DNA from: JACQAP01 sp035275265
GTDB taxonomy: Bacteria; Pseudomonadota; Gammaproteobacteria; Burkholderiales; JACQAP01
DNA length: 64,000 nucleotides
Assembly: GCA_035275265.1 (NCBI GenBank)
Contig: DATENC010000006.1
Span: 62,001-126,000, forward strand
Reading direction: 5' to 3'
Under the pieces are notes generated by a model. It was not told the DNA's origin. It did no database searches and was given only the letters and a program-made list of their open reading frames with translations. Within the stretch, counting starts at the first letter, position 1, and each line of letters starts with the position of its first letter. This document shows, one piece after another, positions 8,731 to 17,845 of the stretch. Position numbers and translations under genes: made by a program.

Positions 8731-9351
8731 ATGCTGAGAATCTGGGGTCGCAACAACTCGGTCAACGTCCAGAAGCCGCTGTGGTGCTGCGAGGAAATGG
8801 GCTTAGAGTATGAGCGGGTGGACGCCGGAGGCACCTTCGGCGTGGTGAACACGCCGCAATACCGCAACCTCAATCCGAACGGCTTGGTGCCAACCATTGA
8901 AGACGACGGCTTCGTGCTCTGGGAATCCAACGCCGTCGTGCGCTATCTCGCCGCCAAGCACAGCGCCGGCAACCTTTGGCCCGAGGACCTCAGGGTCCGC
9001 GCGGAAGCCGACAGGTGGATGGATTGGCAGAGCACGACATTCTGGCCGACTTTCCGGCCACTGTTTTGGAACCTCGTACGTACTCCTGCCGATCAGCGCG
9101 ACGACAAGGCCATGGAAGACTCGCGCCTCAAGACGGCCGAGATCCTGGAATATCTTGATGCGCACCTCAAGAATCGCAAGTACGTCGCCGGCGAGGTGCT
9201 CACCGTCGGCGACATTCCGATGGGTTGTGCAATCCAGCGCTGGATGACCCTACCTATAGACCATCCGGAGATGCCGAATATGGAACGCTGGTATAACTCC
9301 CTGAGCTCTCGCGCAGCCTATAAGAAAATCGTGCTGCTGCCGCTGACTTGA
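8731..9351 (+). CDS. Glutathione S-transferase family protein
   Basis: A 206-residue cytosolic GST fold protein: N-terminal thioredoxin-like domain (RIWGRNNSVNVQKPLWCCEEMG, then NPNGLVPTIEDDGFVLWESNAVVRYL with the typical cis-Pro and Glu-Ser glutathione contacts) and an all-helical C-terminal domain with ADRWMDWQ and LTVGDIPMGCAI. The start at 8731 has a strong GGGGAGG upstream. Substrate unknown. It converges on the liu operon with a 16-bp gap. Confidence 0.9.
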   Translation: MLRIWGRNNSVNVQKPLWCCEEMGLEYERVDAGGTFGVVNTPQYRNLNPNGLVPTIEDDGFVLWESNAVVRYLAAKHSAGNLWPEDLRVRAEADRWMDWQSTTFWPTFRPLFWNLVRTPADQRDDKAMEDSRLKTAEILEYLDAHLKNRKYVAGEVLTVGDIPMGCAIQRWMTLPIDHPEMPNMERWYNSLSSRAAYKKIVLLPLT

Positions 9352-9367
9352 GGCCCCTGCCGCCGGT

Positions 9368-10537
9368 TCAGATCACGCCCGCTGCACGCAATTTCCCGAT
9401 CGCCGTGTCAGCGTAACCGGCTTCGCGCAGAATCTGATCGCTGTGTTCCCCAGGCGCGGGGGCAGGACGCTCCACCGCAAACTCGTACTCGCTCATTTTT
9501 AAGGGCGGGGCAAGCTGCAGTACATCCCCGTCACGTACCACCATCCCGCGCACCCGGATTTGCTGATCTTCGAGACTCTCCTCCAGTGAAAGCACCGGCG
9601 TGACGCAGCAGTCCGCGGCGCGGAATTTTTCCACCCAGTGCGCCTGCGGCATGCTGGCGAAGATTCTGCCCAGTTCGTCCTTGCCCCATTGCGCATCCTT
9701 GGAGCGGACTTCCCAGTGGCAGGCCTTGAGGTCCGGCCGCGCCAGCACATCGCAGACACGATCCCAGAATTTCCTCTCCAGCGCGCCGACCGCCATGTGC
9801 TTGCCGTCGAAGGTGCGATAGATCGCGTAGCAGGGTTCGCGGCCGGAGAGAAAATCCTCGCCACGGGGATGGACGTGCCCTGTTGACGCTACAGCGGCGA
9901 GCGCCTGCAAATTGTGCGAGAGCACGCCCTCCGTCATGGCGACATCGACATAACGTCCCTGACCCGTACGCTGTGCGTCCACCAACGCCGCGAGAATGCC
10001 CATGGCCGGCACCACCGCACCACCGAGGATGTCCGCGACTTGCAGATTGGGTATCACCGGATCGCCGCCGGTTCCGCCCACCTGGTCGATGAACCCGGCG
10101 TAGCCGCAGTAGTTCACGTCGTGCCCTGCCAGATCGCGGTACGGGCCGGTCTGCCCGTACCCGGAAATCGCGCAGTAGACGATGCGTGGCTTGACTTCTT
10201 TGCATACGTCATAGCCGATACCGAGCCGGTCGACGACCCCGGGGCGGAAACTCTCTACTACGATGTCCGTGTCGCGCACCAGACGCAGGAACACTTCGAC
10301 GCCTTCCTTTTTTTTCAGGTCGAGGCGCAACGCACGCTTGTTGCGGTTGATGGCGAGAAACAGCGGTGCCGTCCGGCCCGCTGCGGCCCCCATGGTGCGC
10401 GCATAGTCTCCGGCGCCGGTGTCTTCGATCTTGATGACGTCCGCGCCAAGATCGGCCAGATGAAGCGTGCATACCGGGCCGGGTAGAAGACGGGTGAGGT
10501 CGAGTACGCGAATCCCCGAGAGCGGTTTGGGGCGCAT
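9368..10537 (-). CDS. CaiB/BaiF family CoA-transferase or AMACR-like racemase
   Basis: A 389-residue type III CoA-transferase fold protein, the last gene of the liu operon. It starts MRPKPLSGIRVLDLTRLLPGP and carries GHDVNYCGYAGF, whose Asp is catalytic in this superfamily; GHDxNY is especially typical of 2-methylacyl-CoA racemases. CoA transfer or epimerisation of a branched acyl-CoA is inferred, not shown. The start overlaps the stop of the upstream DUF2889 gene by one base. A longer upstream frame is only a shadow of that gene. Confidence 0.85.
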   Translation of the reverse strand: MRPKPLSGIRVLDLTRLLPGPVCTLHLADLGADVIKIEDTGAGDYARTMGAAAGRTAPLFLAINRNKRALRLDLKKKEGVEVFLRLVRDTDIVVESFRPGVVDRLGIGYDVCKEVKPRIVYCAISGYGQTGPYRDLAGHDVNYCGYAGFIDQVGGTGGDPVIPNLQVADILGGAVVPAMGILAALVDAQRTGQGRYVDVAMTEGVLSHNLQALAAVASTGHVHPRGEDFLSGREPCYAIYRTFDGKHMAVGALERKFWDRVCDVLARPDLKACHWEVRSKDAQWGKDELGRIFASMPQAHWVEKFRAADCCVTPVLSLEESLEDQQIRVRGMVVRDGDVLQLAPPLKMSEYEFAVERPAPAPGEHSDQILREAGYADTAIGKLRAAGVI

Positions 10538-11097
10538 CAGCCTGGTTTCTTCGGGCCGGTATAGAACTCCGGAAAGCGTTTTGCCACGACCGGGCTGTCG
10601 CTCGCCCAGGCGTGACAGGAATCGATGAGTCCTGGCCGTTCGCGCTTGCCTGCGGACTTGCTCCGCGCCGCGCGCGCCGCATACACCGTCTGAAAAGCCG
10701 TGGTCGCAATCGGGCCGAGCAACTCTACCAAGTGCGTGCAGCCCTTGGTGCCGCCCAGCAACTCTCGCGTTTTCTGGGTCCAGCCCGGCTTGATCGACAG
10801 GCCGACCAGCACCTTGAAATTCTCGGTGATGTCGCCGCAGATGCTGTAGGGCCCCCACACCGTGCGCGCCTCGACATCGTGCACCTTGAGGTCGAGGTCG
10901 AGTGTCAGCCGCAGCCACATCTCGTGCAACGGTTCGCCCGCCTTGATGGCGCCGCGGTCGCGATTCGCAAAATCGTAGGTCTTGGTATCCACGAGGTGCC
11001 CTTCGATATCCCAGAGACCATCGTCGCGCTCAAAGCCGAAACATTCGACCTTGCGGTTGTGCAGGAGCATTCGGGAAGCGGGTGTGCTGAGCGTCAT
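10537..11097 (-). CDS. DUF2889 domain protein
   Basis: A 186-residue protein of the DUF2889 family, function unknown. Recognisable segments are LHNRKVECFGFERDDGLWDI, GHLVDTKTYDF and GCTHLVELLGPIATTAFQT. No signal peptide or membrane segment is visible. The ATG overlaps the stop of the preceding DUF1289 gene (ATGA), and its own stop touches the start of the CaiB-like gene, so it is embedded in a tightly coupled operon tail. A role connected with CoA-ester catabolism is suggested only by this position. Confidence 0.8.
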   Translation of the reverse strand: MTLSTPASRMLLHNRKVECFGFERDDGLWDIEGHLVDTKTYDFANRDRGAIKAGEPLHEMWLRLTLDLDLKVHDVEARTVWGPYSICGDITENFKVLVGLSIKPGWTQKTRELLGGTKGCTHLVELLGPIATTAFQTVYAARAARSKSAGKRERPGLIDSCHAWASDSPVVAKRFPEFYTGPKKPG

Positions 11098-11291
11098 TTC
11101 AGTCGAACGAAGTGGCCCGGGCGCCGCTCTTCGAGGCGTTTGAGCACTTCAAGTCTCTGCGCGGAGGAAAAATCGAGCCAGCCGGCAATTTCGTCGAGTG
11201 TGCGAAAACAACCGCGGCACAATCCGGTGAATGGATTCATCTGGCAGACATTGACACAGGGCGACTGGATGTCCTTGCGCTCCGGATTCAT
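11094..11291 (-). CDS. DUF1289 small cysteine-rich protein
   Basis: A 65-residue protein with SPCVNVCQMN, then GLCRGCFRTLDEIAGW, giving four Cys that could bind a metal. This is the DUF1289 signature. The ATG overlaps the HMG-CoA lyase stop and the stop overlaps the DUF2889 start, both as ATGA junctions, so translation is probably coupled. Function unknown. Confidence 0.85.
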   Translation of the reverse strand: MNPERKDIQSPCVNVCQMNPFTGLCRGCFRTLDEIAGWLDFSSAQRLEVLKRLEERRPGHFVRLK

Positions 11292-12205
11292 GCCGCCGCT
11301 TTCTCGCGTTTGGCGGCGAGTGCACGGCCTGCGCGCGATACCGTCGGCCGCTTGAGTTGCGCGCAGATGAACGCGGCAGCATCGAGCAGCTGGCCCATGT
11401 CCACGCCGGTTTCGATGCCCAGGCCGCCGAGCATGTAGAGCACGTCTTCGCTGGCAACGTTGCCGGTCGCGCCCTTCGCGTACGGGCAGCCGCCAAGGCC
11501 TGCAACTGAACTGTCGAACGTGGCCACCCCCATTTCCATCACCGCCAGGATGTTCGCTAGCGCCTGTCCGTAAGTATCGTGGAAATGGCCGGCGAGCTTC
11601 CCGACCGGGATCGTTTTCGCCACAGTTTCGATCATGCGCTGCGCCTTGGCCGGCGTGCCGGTGCCGATTGTGTCGCCCAGAGAAATCTCGTAACAGCCCA
11701 TGTCGAAAAGCTGCTGCGCAACATCGGCCACAGCCTCCGGCTTCACCTCGCCTTCGTACGGGCAGCCAAGCACAACCGAGATGTAACCACGCACTCGCAG
11801 GCCGGCACTGAGCGCCGCCTTGCATACCTCGGCCTGACGTTGCATCGACTCCGCAATCGTGCAGTTGGTGTTGCGTTTCGAAAAGGCCTCAGTGGCGGCC
11901 GCGAAGCCCGCCACCTCCGTCGCCTTCGCGGCGATCGCGGCATCCAGTCCCTGCTTGTTCGGCACCAGCACCGGATAGGCGACTCCAGGCTTGCGGCGGA
12001 TGCGCGCCATGACTTCCGCGGTATCCGCCATCTGCGGCACCCACTTCGGCGAAACGAAACTGCCTGCTTCGACCACGGACAACCCCGCATCCGACAGGCG
12101 ATCGATCAGGGCCACCTTGACTTCGGCGGGGAGGCTGCCCGGCTCATTCTGCAAGCCGTCGCGCGGACCGACTTCGACCATCTTGACGCGTTTCGGGATT
12201 TTCAT
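11288..12205 (-). CDS. mvaB: Hydroxymethylglutaryl-CoA lyase
   Basis: Cleaves HMG-CoA to acetyl-CoA and acetoacetate, the final step of leucine degradation. The 305-residue TIM-barrel protein shows VEVGPRDGLQNE with the catalytic Arg/Asp, GHFHDTYGQALAN with metal-binding His, and AGLGGCPYAKGATGNVASED with the active-site Cys. The start overlaps the MCC alpha stop by 4 bp. In Pseudomonas the equivalent gene is liuE. Confidence 0.95.
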   Translation of the reverse strand: MKIPKRVKMVEVGPRDGLQNEPGSLPAEVKVALIDRLSDAGLSVVEAGSFVSPKWVPQMADTAEVMARIRRKPGVAYPVLVPNKQGLDAAIAAKATEVAGFAAATEAFSKRNTNCTIAESMQRQAEVCKAALSAGLRVRGYISVVLGCPYEGEVKPEAVADVAQQLFDMGCYEISLGDTIGTGTPAKAQRMIETVAKTIPVGKLAGHFHDTYGQALANILAVMEMGVATFDSSVAGLGGCPYAKGATGNVASEDVLYMLGGLGIETGVDMGQLLDAAAFICAQLKRPTVSRAGRALAAKREKAAA

Positions 12206-14217
12206 GCTTTGGTCGTTTCCTCAAACTCGAGCAACTGCGCGCCTTCGGCGACCTGCTCGCCAGCAGCAAAGTATATCCGCTTGACCGTCCCGCTCTGCGG
12301 CGCCGAAATGGTGTGCTCCATTTTCATCGCTTCGATGATCATCAGCGCCTGGCCTTTCTGTACTGGTTCCCCGTCCTTGATCAGAACCTGGACCACGGCT
12401 CCGGGGAGCGGCGAGATCAGCCTGCCGGACGGATCCTCTTCCTCGATGGTGGCAGGGGTCTCGAATTCGAGCCGATGGCTACCGCCGAAGGCGAACACCG
12501 TAAGCTCGTTCGCCCGGCGCACAACCGTGGCACGCGTACGGCTGCCTGCAAGGTCGGCGTTGATCGTCCGGTCGCCGGCAACTTCTCCGGAAGCCAGCAT
12601 GGTTCCACCGGACAGTTCCAAAAGGTAACCCCGGTTACGGTAATGCGCCACCACTTCCACACGCTTGTTGGCGTCGATGAATACGAAGGTGTGATGGTTG
12701 TCCTCGTTCAGGCGCCAGCCATCGCGCGCATTCCAGGGCGAGCAAGGGTCCGCCGAACGCTTTGCGGATTGCGCCGCTTCCCGATCCATTCGCAGCAGTT
12801 CGCTCAATACCGCGACCGCCAGGATCGGGTCGGATGCCGGCCCGGCGTCGGCGAACAACTCGGTCCGGTAGCGCTCGATCAGTCCGGTATCGAGCAATGC
12901 CGACTCGTGATGCGCGTCGGCGAATGCGCGATGCCCGGTCACTGCGGAAAGAAACGCCAGATTGGTTGTCAGCCCGGCGATCTGAAATTCGCTGAGCGCG
13001 GCACACAGGCGGCGCAACGCGGAAGAGCGGTCCAGATCCCAGGCAATCAATTTGGCAATCATGGGATCGTAGTGCACGCCAACCTCGTCGCCCGCCTGCA
13101 CGCCACTGTCCACACGCACGTGCGCCGACTGCGCTGGCTGGCACATATGTTCGATGCGCCCGGCGGCGGGAAGAAATCCCCGCGCTGGATCTTCCGCGTA
13201 CACGCGTGCCTCGATCGCATGGCCCTTGATCGCCAATTGCTCCTGCGTCAGCGGGAGCGGTTCCCCGGACGCAACCCTTAGCTGCCATTCGACCAGATCG
13301 AGTCCCGTGATCATCTCGGTTACCGGATGCTCTACCTGCAGGCGGGTGTTCATTTCCATGAAGTAGAAGCGGCCGGTCTCGTCAGCGATAAATTCCACTG
13401 TGCCTGCGTTCACGTAGCCAATCGCTCGAGCCACAGAAACCGCGGTGTTGCCCATTTCGAGGCGGCGTTCGGCAGTCATTCCAGGCGCCGGCGCCTCTTC
13501 GAGGATCTTCTGGTGGCGGCGCTGCACCGAGCAGTCGCGTTCGAACAGGTAAACGCAATGCCCCTGCGTGTCCGCGAACACCTGCACCTCTATGTGCCGT
13601 GGACGGGCGAGATACTTTTCGATGAGCATCCGGTCATCGCCGAACGAAGAGGCCGCTTCGCGTTTTGCCGCAGCGAGCGCATCGTCAAAATCGGCGGCTT
13701 TCCCAACCACCCGCATGCCCTTGCCGCCGCCGCCCGCCGACGCCTTGATCAGCACCGGGTAGCCGATGCGATCGGCTTCCTTCCTGAGTGTCGCGGTGTC
13801 CTGCCCGGCGCCGTGATAACCGGGCACCAGCGGCACACCGGCTTTTTCCATCAGCGCCTTGGCGGCGCTCTTCGATCCCATCGACTCGATCGCGCCCGCC
13901 GGCGGCCCGATAAACTCCACGCCAGCCTGCCCGCAAGCCCTTGCAAACTCCGCGTTCTCGGAGAGGAATCCGTAACCGGGATGGATCGCCTGCGCGCCGC
14001 TTTTCGTCGCAGCCTCGAGGACGCGGTCAATGCGCAAATACGATTCGCGCGGATGCGCCGGCCCGATCAGGTAGGCCTCGTCGCAGCTCGCCACATGCAG
14101 TGCGTTTGCGTCCGCCTCCGAATAAACAGCGACGGTGCGAATGCCGAGACGTTTCGCGGTACGTGCGACACGACAAGCGATCTCGCCTCTGTTGGCTACG
14201 AGTATTTTCTCAAACAT
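12202..14217 (-). CDS. liuD: Methylcrotonoyl-CoA carboxylase, biotin-containing alpha subunit
   Basis: A 671-residue subunit that carboxylates its own biotin with ATP and bicarbonate. The N-terminal biotin carboxylase domain (about 1-450) begins MFEKILVANRGEIACR and includes the Gly-rich loop KASAGGGGKGMRVV and MNTRLQVEHPVTE. The C-terminal biotinyl domain carries EAMKMEH with predicted biotinyl-Lys632. The assignment to methylcrotonyl-CoA rather than propionyl-CoA rests on the operon: the beta subunit, IVD, LiuC and HMG-CoA lyase are all present. Confidence 0.93.
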   Translation of the reverse strand: MFEKILVANRGEIACRVARTAKRLGIRTVAVYSEADANALHVASCDEAYLIGPAHPRESYLRIDRVLEAATKSGAQAIHPGYGFLSENAEFARACGQAGVEFIGPPAGAIESMGSKSAAKALMEKAGVPLVPGYHGAGQDTATLRKEADRIGYPVLIKASAGGGGKGMRVVGKAADFDDALAAAKREAASSFGDDRMLIEKYLARPRHIEVQVFADTQGHCVYLFERDCSVQRRHQKILEEAPAPGMTAERRLEMGNTAVSVARAIGYVNAGTVEFIADETGRFYFMEMNTRLQVEHPVTEMITGLDLVEWQLRVASGEPLPLTQEQLAIKGHAIEARVYAEDPARGFLPAAGRIEHMCQPAQSAHVRVDSGVQAGDEVGVHYDPMIAKLIAWDLDRSSALRRLCAALSEFQIAGLTTNLAFLSAVTGHRAFADAHHESALLDTGLIERYRTELFADAGPASDPILAVAVLSELLRMDREAAQSAKRSADPCSPWNARDGWRLNEDNHHTFVFIDANKRVEVVAHYRNRGYLLELSGGTMLASGEVAGDRTINADLAGSRTRATVVRRANELTVFAFGGSHRLEFETPATIEEEDPSGRLISPLPGAVVQVLIKDGEPVQKGQALMIIEAMKMEHTISAPQSGTVKRIYFAAGEQVAEGAQLLEFEETTKA

Positions 14218-14227
14218 GAAACTCGAT

Positions 14228-15019
14228 TCAAGATTTCTTGGTCCAGGCAGGCGGTCGTTTCTCCAGGAAAGCGCTGACGCCTTCGCGCCCTTCCGGGCTG
14301 ACGCGGATCGAAGCTATGCGCCGGGCGGTTTCTTCGATCAGTGTGTCCTCCAGCGGACGGCGGGTAACGTCTGCGATCAACCTCTTTGCCGCTGCCAGCG
14401 AATTCGGTCCTCCCTTTAGAAGTTGATCGACGACTGATCTCACCCCCTCATCGAGTTGGTCGCCGGTGGTAACCTCATGCACCAGGCCTATGCGCCTGGC
14501 CTCCTCGGCGCCGAAGCGCTCGGCCGTAAGGAAATAGCGCCGCGCCTCGCGCTCGCCGATCGCGGCGATGACGTAGGGACTGATCACCGAAGGAATTAGC
14601 CCCAGCCGCACTTCGGACAATGAGAACGACGCTTCAACGGCAGCCACCGCAATGTCGCAGCACGCGACCAGTCCGACCCCGCCGCCAAACGCCGCGCCCT
14701 GTACCCTCGCAATCGTAGGTTTATGCATGCCGTGGAGCGTACGCATCAGGCCAGCCAACGCTACCGCGTCACGCAGGTTTTCGGCCTCGGAATACTTGGT
14801 CATGCGTTGCATCCAGTTGAGGTCCGCGCCCGCGGAGAAGCTCTTGCCGTTGGCTGCGAGCACGAGGATGCGTACTTCCATCGCCTGGTCGAGCCGGCGC
14901 AGTTCCGTGGTCAGTTCAGCAATCAGGTGGTCGTCGAAGGCGTTGTGCACGTCCGGACGGTTCATCCGGACAGTGGCGATGCCCCCCTGAATCTCAGTCT
15001 GCAATGCTTGATTCGTCAT
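14228..15019 (-). CDS. liuC: Enoyl-CoA hydratase, likely methylglutaconyl-CoA hydratase
   Basis: A crotonase-fold protein of 263 residues. KSFSAGADLNWMQRM and the oxyanion-hole segment GAAFGGGVGLVACCDIAVA are visible, and AGADLNWM is typical of LiuC-type methylglutaconyl-CoA hydratases. It would hydrate 3-methylglutaconyl-CoA to HMG-CoA, between MCC and HMG-CoA lyase. The spacing is 10 bp to MCC alpha and 36 bp from the acyl-CoA dehydrogenase. No Shine-Dalgarno is apparent before the ATG. Confidence 0.9.
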   Translation of the reverse strand: MTNQALQTEIQGGIATVRMNRPDVHNAFDDHLIAELTTELRRLDQAMEVRILVLAANGKSFSAGADLNWMQRMTKYSEAENLRDAVALAGLMRTLHGMHKPTIARVQGAAFGGGVGLVACCDIAVAAVEASFSLSEVRLGLIPSVISPYVIAAIGEREARRYFLTAERFGAEEARRIGLVHEVTTGDQLDEGVRSVVDQLLKGGPNSLAAAKRLIADVTRRPLEDTLIEETARRIASIRVSPEGREGVSAFLEKRPPAWTKKS

Positions 15020-15055
15020 AGTAATTTTTGACTCGAAATCATCGACAGAGGGTGT

Positions 15056-16234
15056 TCAGTCCGGCCCGAAACGCTTCGCCACTTCCTCGAGCATCACTTC
15101 GGTTGCGCCGCCGCCGATGGATAGTACGCGCGAGTCTCGCGCCAGCCGCTCGATGGCGCTCTCGCGCATGTATCCCATGCCGCCATGGAACTGCTGGCAG
15201 GTGTAGACCACCTCGTTCACCAGTTCTCCGGTCAGGGCCTTCAGCATTGACACTTCGCGCACGCAATCCCGCTTTTGCCCGGCAAGCCATCCGCAATGGT
15301 AAAGAAACTGGCGCGCTGCGTGCGTTCTGGACTCCAGCATGGCCAGGCGTTGGCGGATCACCTGTTTGTCGAACAGCACCCCGCCGAAGGCTTTGCGGCT
15401 CTTGACGTACTCGACGGTCAAACGTATCGCCGTCAGCGAGTGGCCAACCGCAATGGCGGCCGCGGCGATACGCTCGGTCTGGAAGTTCTTCATCACCGCG
15501 TAGAAGCCTGCATTCTCTTCACCGAGCAGGTTCTCCCCCGGTACGCGACAGTCCTCGAACACCAGTTCCGCGGTGTCCGAGCACAGCCAGCCGGTTTTCT
15601 TCAGTGCGCGCCCTACCCGGAACCCAGGGAAACCTTTCTCGACGATGAACATCGAGATGCCGCGTGACCCCTTGGCTTCGCGGTCAGTGCGCGCCGCAAC
15701 GAAGTAGAGATCCGCATGCACGCCGTTGGTGATGAACATCTTTGCGCCGTTCAGCAACCAACTGTCGCCGTCCTTGCGGGCGCGCGTCCGAATTGCCGCG
15801 ACGTCAGATCCGGCGTCCGGCTCGGTGACTGCGACCGCGGTAATGCGCTCGCCGCGGATGATGGCGGGCAAATATCTCTCGATTTGCTCCCTCGAACCCG
15901 CATTGACCAGGTGGGGCGAGGCCATGTCGGTGTGCACCAGGACCGTCGCTGCGAAACCACCGAATGTAGTCCGCGAAACCGCTTCAGCGAACACCAGCGC
16001 GGTCAGCGCGTCCGCCTCCGCACCTCCGAACTCTGCCGGATAAGTAATGCCGAAGAACCCCAACTCGCCCATCTTGCGAAGGACATCGCGCGGGACGAAG
16101 CCCTGCTCCTCCCACGCCTCCCCGTGAGGCTCGACTTCTTTCGCCAGAAACCGTGCGACTTGATCCCGCAGGGCCACATGCTCCTCGGTGAGGTAGATCG
16201 AGTCCATGCCGCTGTGAGAGGAACGTGCGTCCAT
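15056..16234 (-). CDS. Acyl-CoA dehydrogenase, second paralogue in the liu operon
   Basis: A 392-residue FAD acyl-CoA dehydrogenase: AVTEPDAGSDVAAI and FITNGVHADLY form the FAD/substrate region, and HGGMGYMRESAIERLARDSR is the C-terminal signature. Instead of the short-chain catalytic Glu near the C-terminus there is SIGGGATEV. A Glu in NFQTERIAAAA corresponds to the alternative base position of LCAD and IVD. Substrate uncertain: it might act on other branched acyl-CoAs such as citronellyl-CoA-type intermediates. The start at 16234 lies 3 bp after the MCC beta stop; an internal ATG at 16207 is possible. Confidence 0.88.
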   Translation of the reverse strand: MDARSSHSGMDSIYLTEEHVALRDQVARFLAKEVEPHGEAWEEQGFVPRDVLRKMGELGFFGITYPAEFGGAEADALTALVFAEAVSRTTFGGFAATVLVHTDMASPHLVNAGSREQIERYLPAIIRGERITAVAVTEPDAGSDVAAIRTRARKDGDSWLLNGAKMFITNGVHADLYFVAARTDREAKGSRGISMFIVEKGFPGFRVGRALKKTGWLCSDTAELVFEDCRVPGENLLGEENAGFYAVMKNFQTERIAAAAIAVGHSLTAIRLTVEYVKSRKAFGGVLFDKQVIRQRLAMLESRTHAARQFLYHCGWLAGQKRDCVREVSMLKALTGELVNEVVYTCQQFHGGMGYMRESAIERLARDSRVLSIGGGATEVMLEEVAKRFGPD

Positions 16235-16237
16235 TTA

Positions 16238-17845
16238 CTACATCCGGAACACGCCGAACCGCGAATCCTCGACCGGCGCGTTGAGCGCGGCCGAGATTGC
16301 CAATCCCAGCACCATGCGGGTGTCGGCGGGATCGATCACGCCGTCGTCCCACAGCCGCGCGCTGGCGTAGTACGGATGCCCCTGGGTTTCGTACTGCGCT
16401 CGGATCGGCGCCTTGAATGCTTCCTCGTCTTCGCGGCTCCACGTCTTGCCGGATTTCTCCAGGCCATCGCGCTTGACCTGCGCCAGCACTGCCGCCGCCT
16501 GCTCGCCGCCCATCACCGAGATGCGTGCGTTCGGCCACATCCACAGGAAACGCGGGCTATAGGCGCGGCCGCACATGCCGTAGTTGCCGGCGCCGAAACT
16601 CCCGCCGATGATCACCGTGAACTTCGGCACGCGCGCGCAGGACACCGCCGTCACCAATTTGGCGCCGTCCTTGGCAATCCCGCCGGCCTCGTACTTCTTG
16701 CCGACCATGAAGCCGGTGATATTCTGCAGGAACACCAGCGGGATGCGCCGCTGTACGCACAGCTCGATGAAATGTGCGCCCTTCATCGCGGATTCTGAGA
16801 ACAGAATGCCGTTGTTCGCAAGGATGCCGACCGGATAACCGAAGATGTGCGAAAAGCCACACACCAGCGTGGTGCCGTAGAGCGGCTTGAATTCGTCGAG
16901 TTCGCTGCCGTCCACGATCCGGGCAATAACTTCGCGCACTTCGAACGGTTTACGCGCATCGGTGGGCACCACGCCGTGCAGTTCGGCCACCTCGTAGAGC
17001 GGCTCACGCGGTTCGCGGATCTCGAGCCCGATCTCCTTTTTCAGGTTGAAGTGCGAAACAATGCGGCGCGCCAGTTCCAGCGCATGCGGGTCGTTGAGCG
17101 CGTAGTGGTCCGCGACGCCGGAAATGCGGGCATGCACATCCGCACCACCTAACTCCTCCGCGCTTACCACCTCGCCGATCGCGGCCTTGACCAGCGGCGG
17201 GCCGGCTAGAAAGATTGTGCCCTGATTTCTGACGATGATCGCTTCATCGGCCATCGCCGGCACGTACGCGCCGCCAGCGGTACACGACCCCATCACCACC
17301 GCGATCTGTGGAATTCCGGCTGCCGACATGTTCGCCTGGTTGTAGAAGATCCGCCCGAAATGATCTCGGTCAGGGAACACTTCGTCCCAGGTGGGCAGGT
17401 TCGCACCGCCGGAATCGACCAGGTAGATGCAGGGTAGTCGGTTTTGCTGCGCAATCTCTTGCGCCCGCACGTGCTTCTTGACCGTTATTGGAAAATAAGT
17501 GCCGCCTTTCACCGTCGCGTCGTTGGCTACGATGACACATTCGCGCCCCGACACCCGCCCAACACCGGTAATGATGCCAGCGGCCGGCACAGCGCCGTCG
17601 TACATGTTCCACGCGGCAAGTTGCGACAACTCCAAAAAAGGCGACCCGATATCGAGCAACCGCCGGATGCGCTCGCGTGGCAGCAGCTTGCCGCGGCTGA
17701 GGTGTTTTTCGCGCGCCGCCGCGCCGCCACCCTGACTGATCAGCCCGATCTTTGCGCGCAGGTCGGCGACCAGCGCCGACATCGCCTCCTGGCTGCCTTT
17801 GAAATCGGGTGCGCGCGGGCTGAGCTTGCTGCGAATCGCGGTCAT
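16238..17845 (-). CDS. liuB: Methylcrotonoyl-CoA carboxylase, carboxyltransferase beta subunit
   Basis: A 535-residue carboxyltransferase that moves CO2 from biotin to 3-methylcrotonyl-CoA. It has the two crotonase-like halves: PCIYLVDSGGANLPTWDEVF and MGSCTAGGAYVPAMADE in the first, ILFSESAMKGAHFIELC and IIGGSFGAGNYGMCGRAY in the second. I chose the ATG at 17845 because AGGAAGT precedes it and it makes an ATGA overlap with the upstream GST; a start 60 bp further upstream is rejected. Confidence 0.95.
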   Translation of the reverse strand: MTAIRSKLSPRAPDFKGSQEAMSALVADLRAKIGLISQGGGAAAREKHLSRGKLLPRERIRRLLDIGSPFLELSQLAAWNMYDGAVPAAGIITGVGRVSGRECVIVANDATVKGGTYFPITVKKHVRAQEIAQQNRLPCIYLVDSGGANLPTWDEVFPDRDHFGRIFYNQANMSAAGIPQIAVVMGSCTAGGAYVPAMADEAIIVRNQGTIFLAGPPLVKAAIGEVVSAEELGGADVHARISGVADHYALNDPHALELARRIVSHFNLKKEIGLEIREPREPLYEVAELHGVVPTDARKPFEVREVIARIVDGSELDEFKPLYGTTLVCGFSHIFGYPVGILANNGILFSESAMKGAHFIELCVQRRIPLVFLQNITGFMVGKKYEAGGIAKDGAKLVTAVSCARVPKFTVIIGGSFGAGNYGMCGRAYSPRFLWMWPNARISVMGGEQAAAVLAQVKRDGLEKSGKTWSREDEEAFKAPIRAQYETQGHPYYASARLWDDGVIDPADTRMVLGLAISAALNAPVEDSRFGVFRM

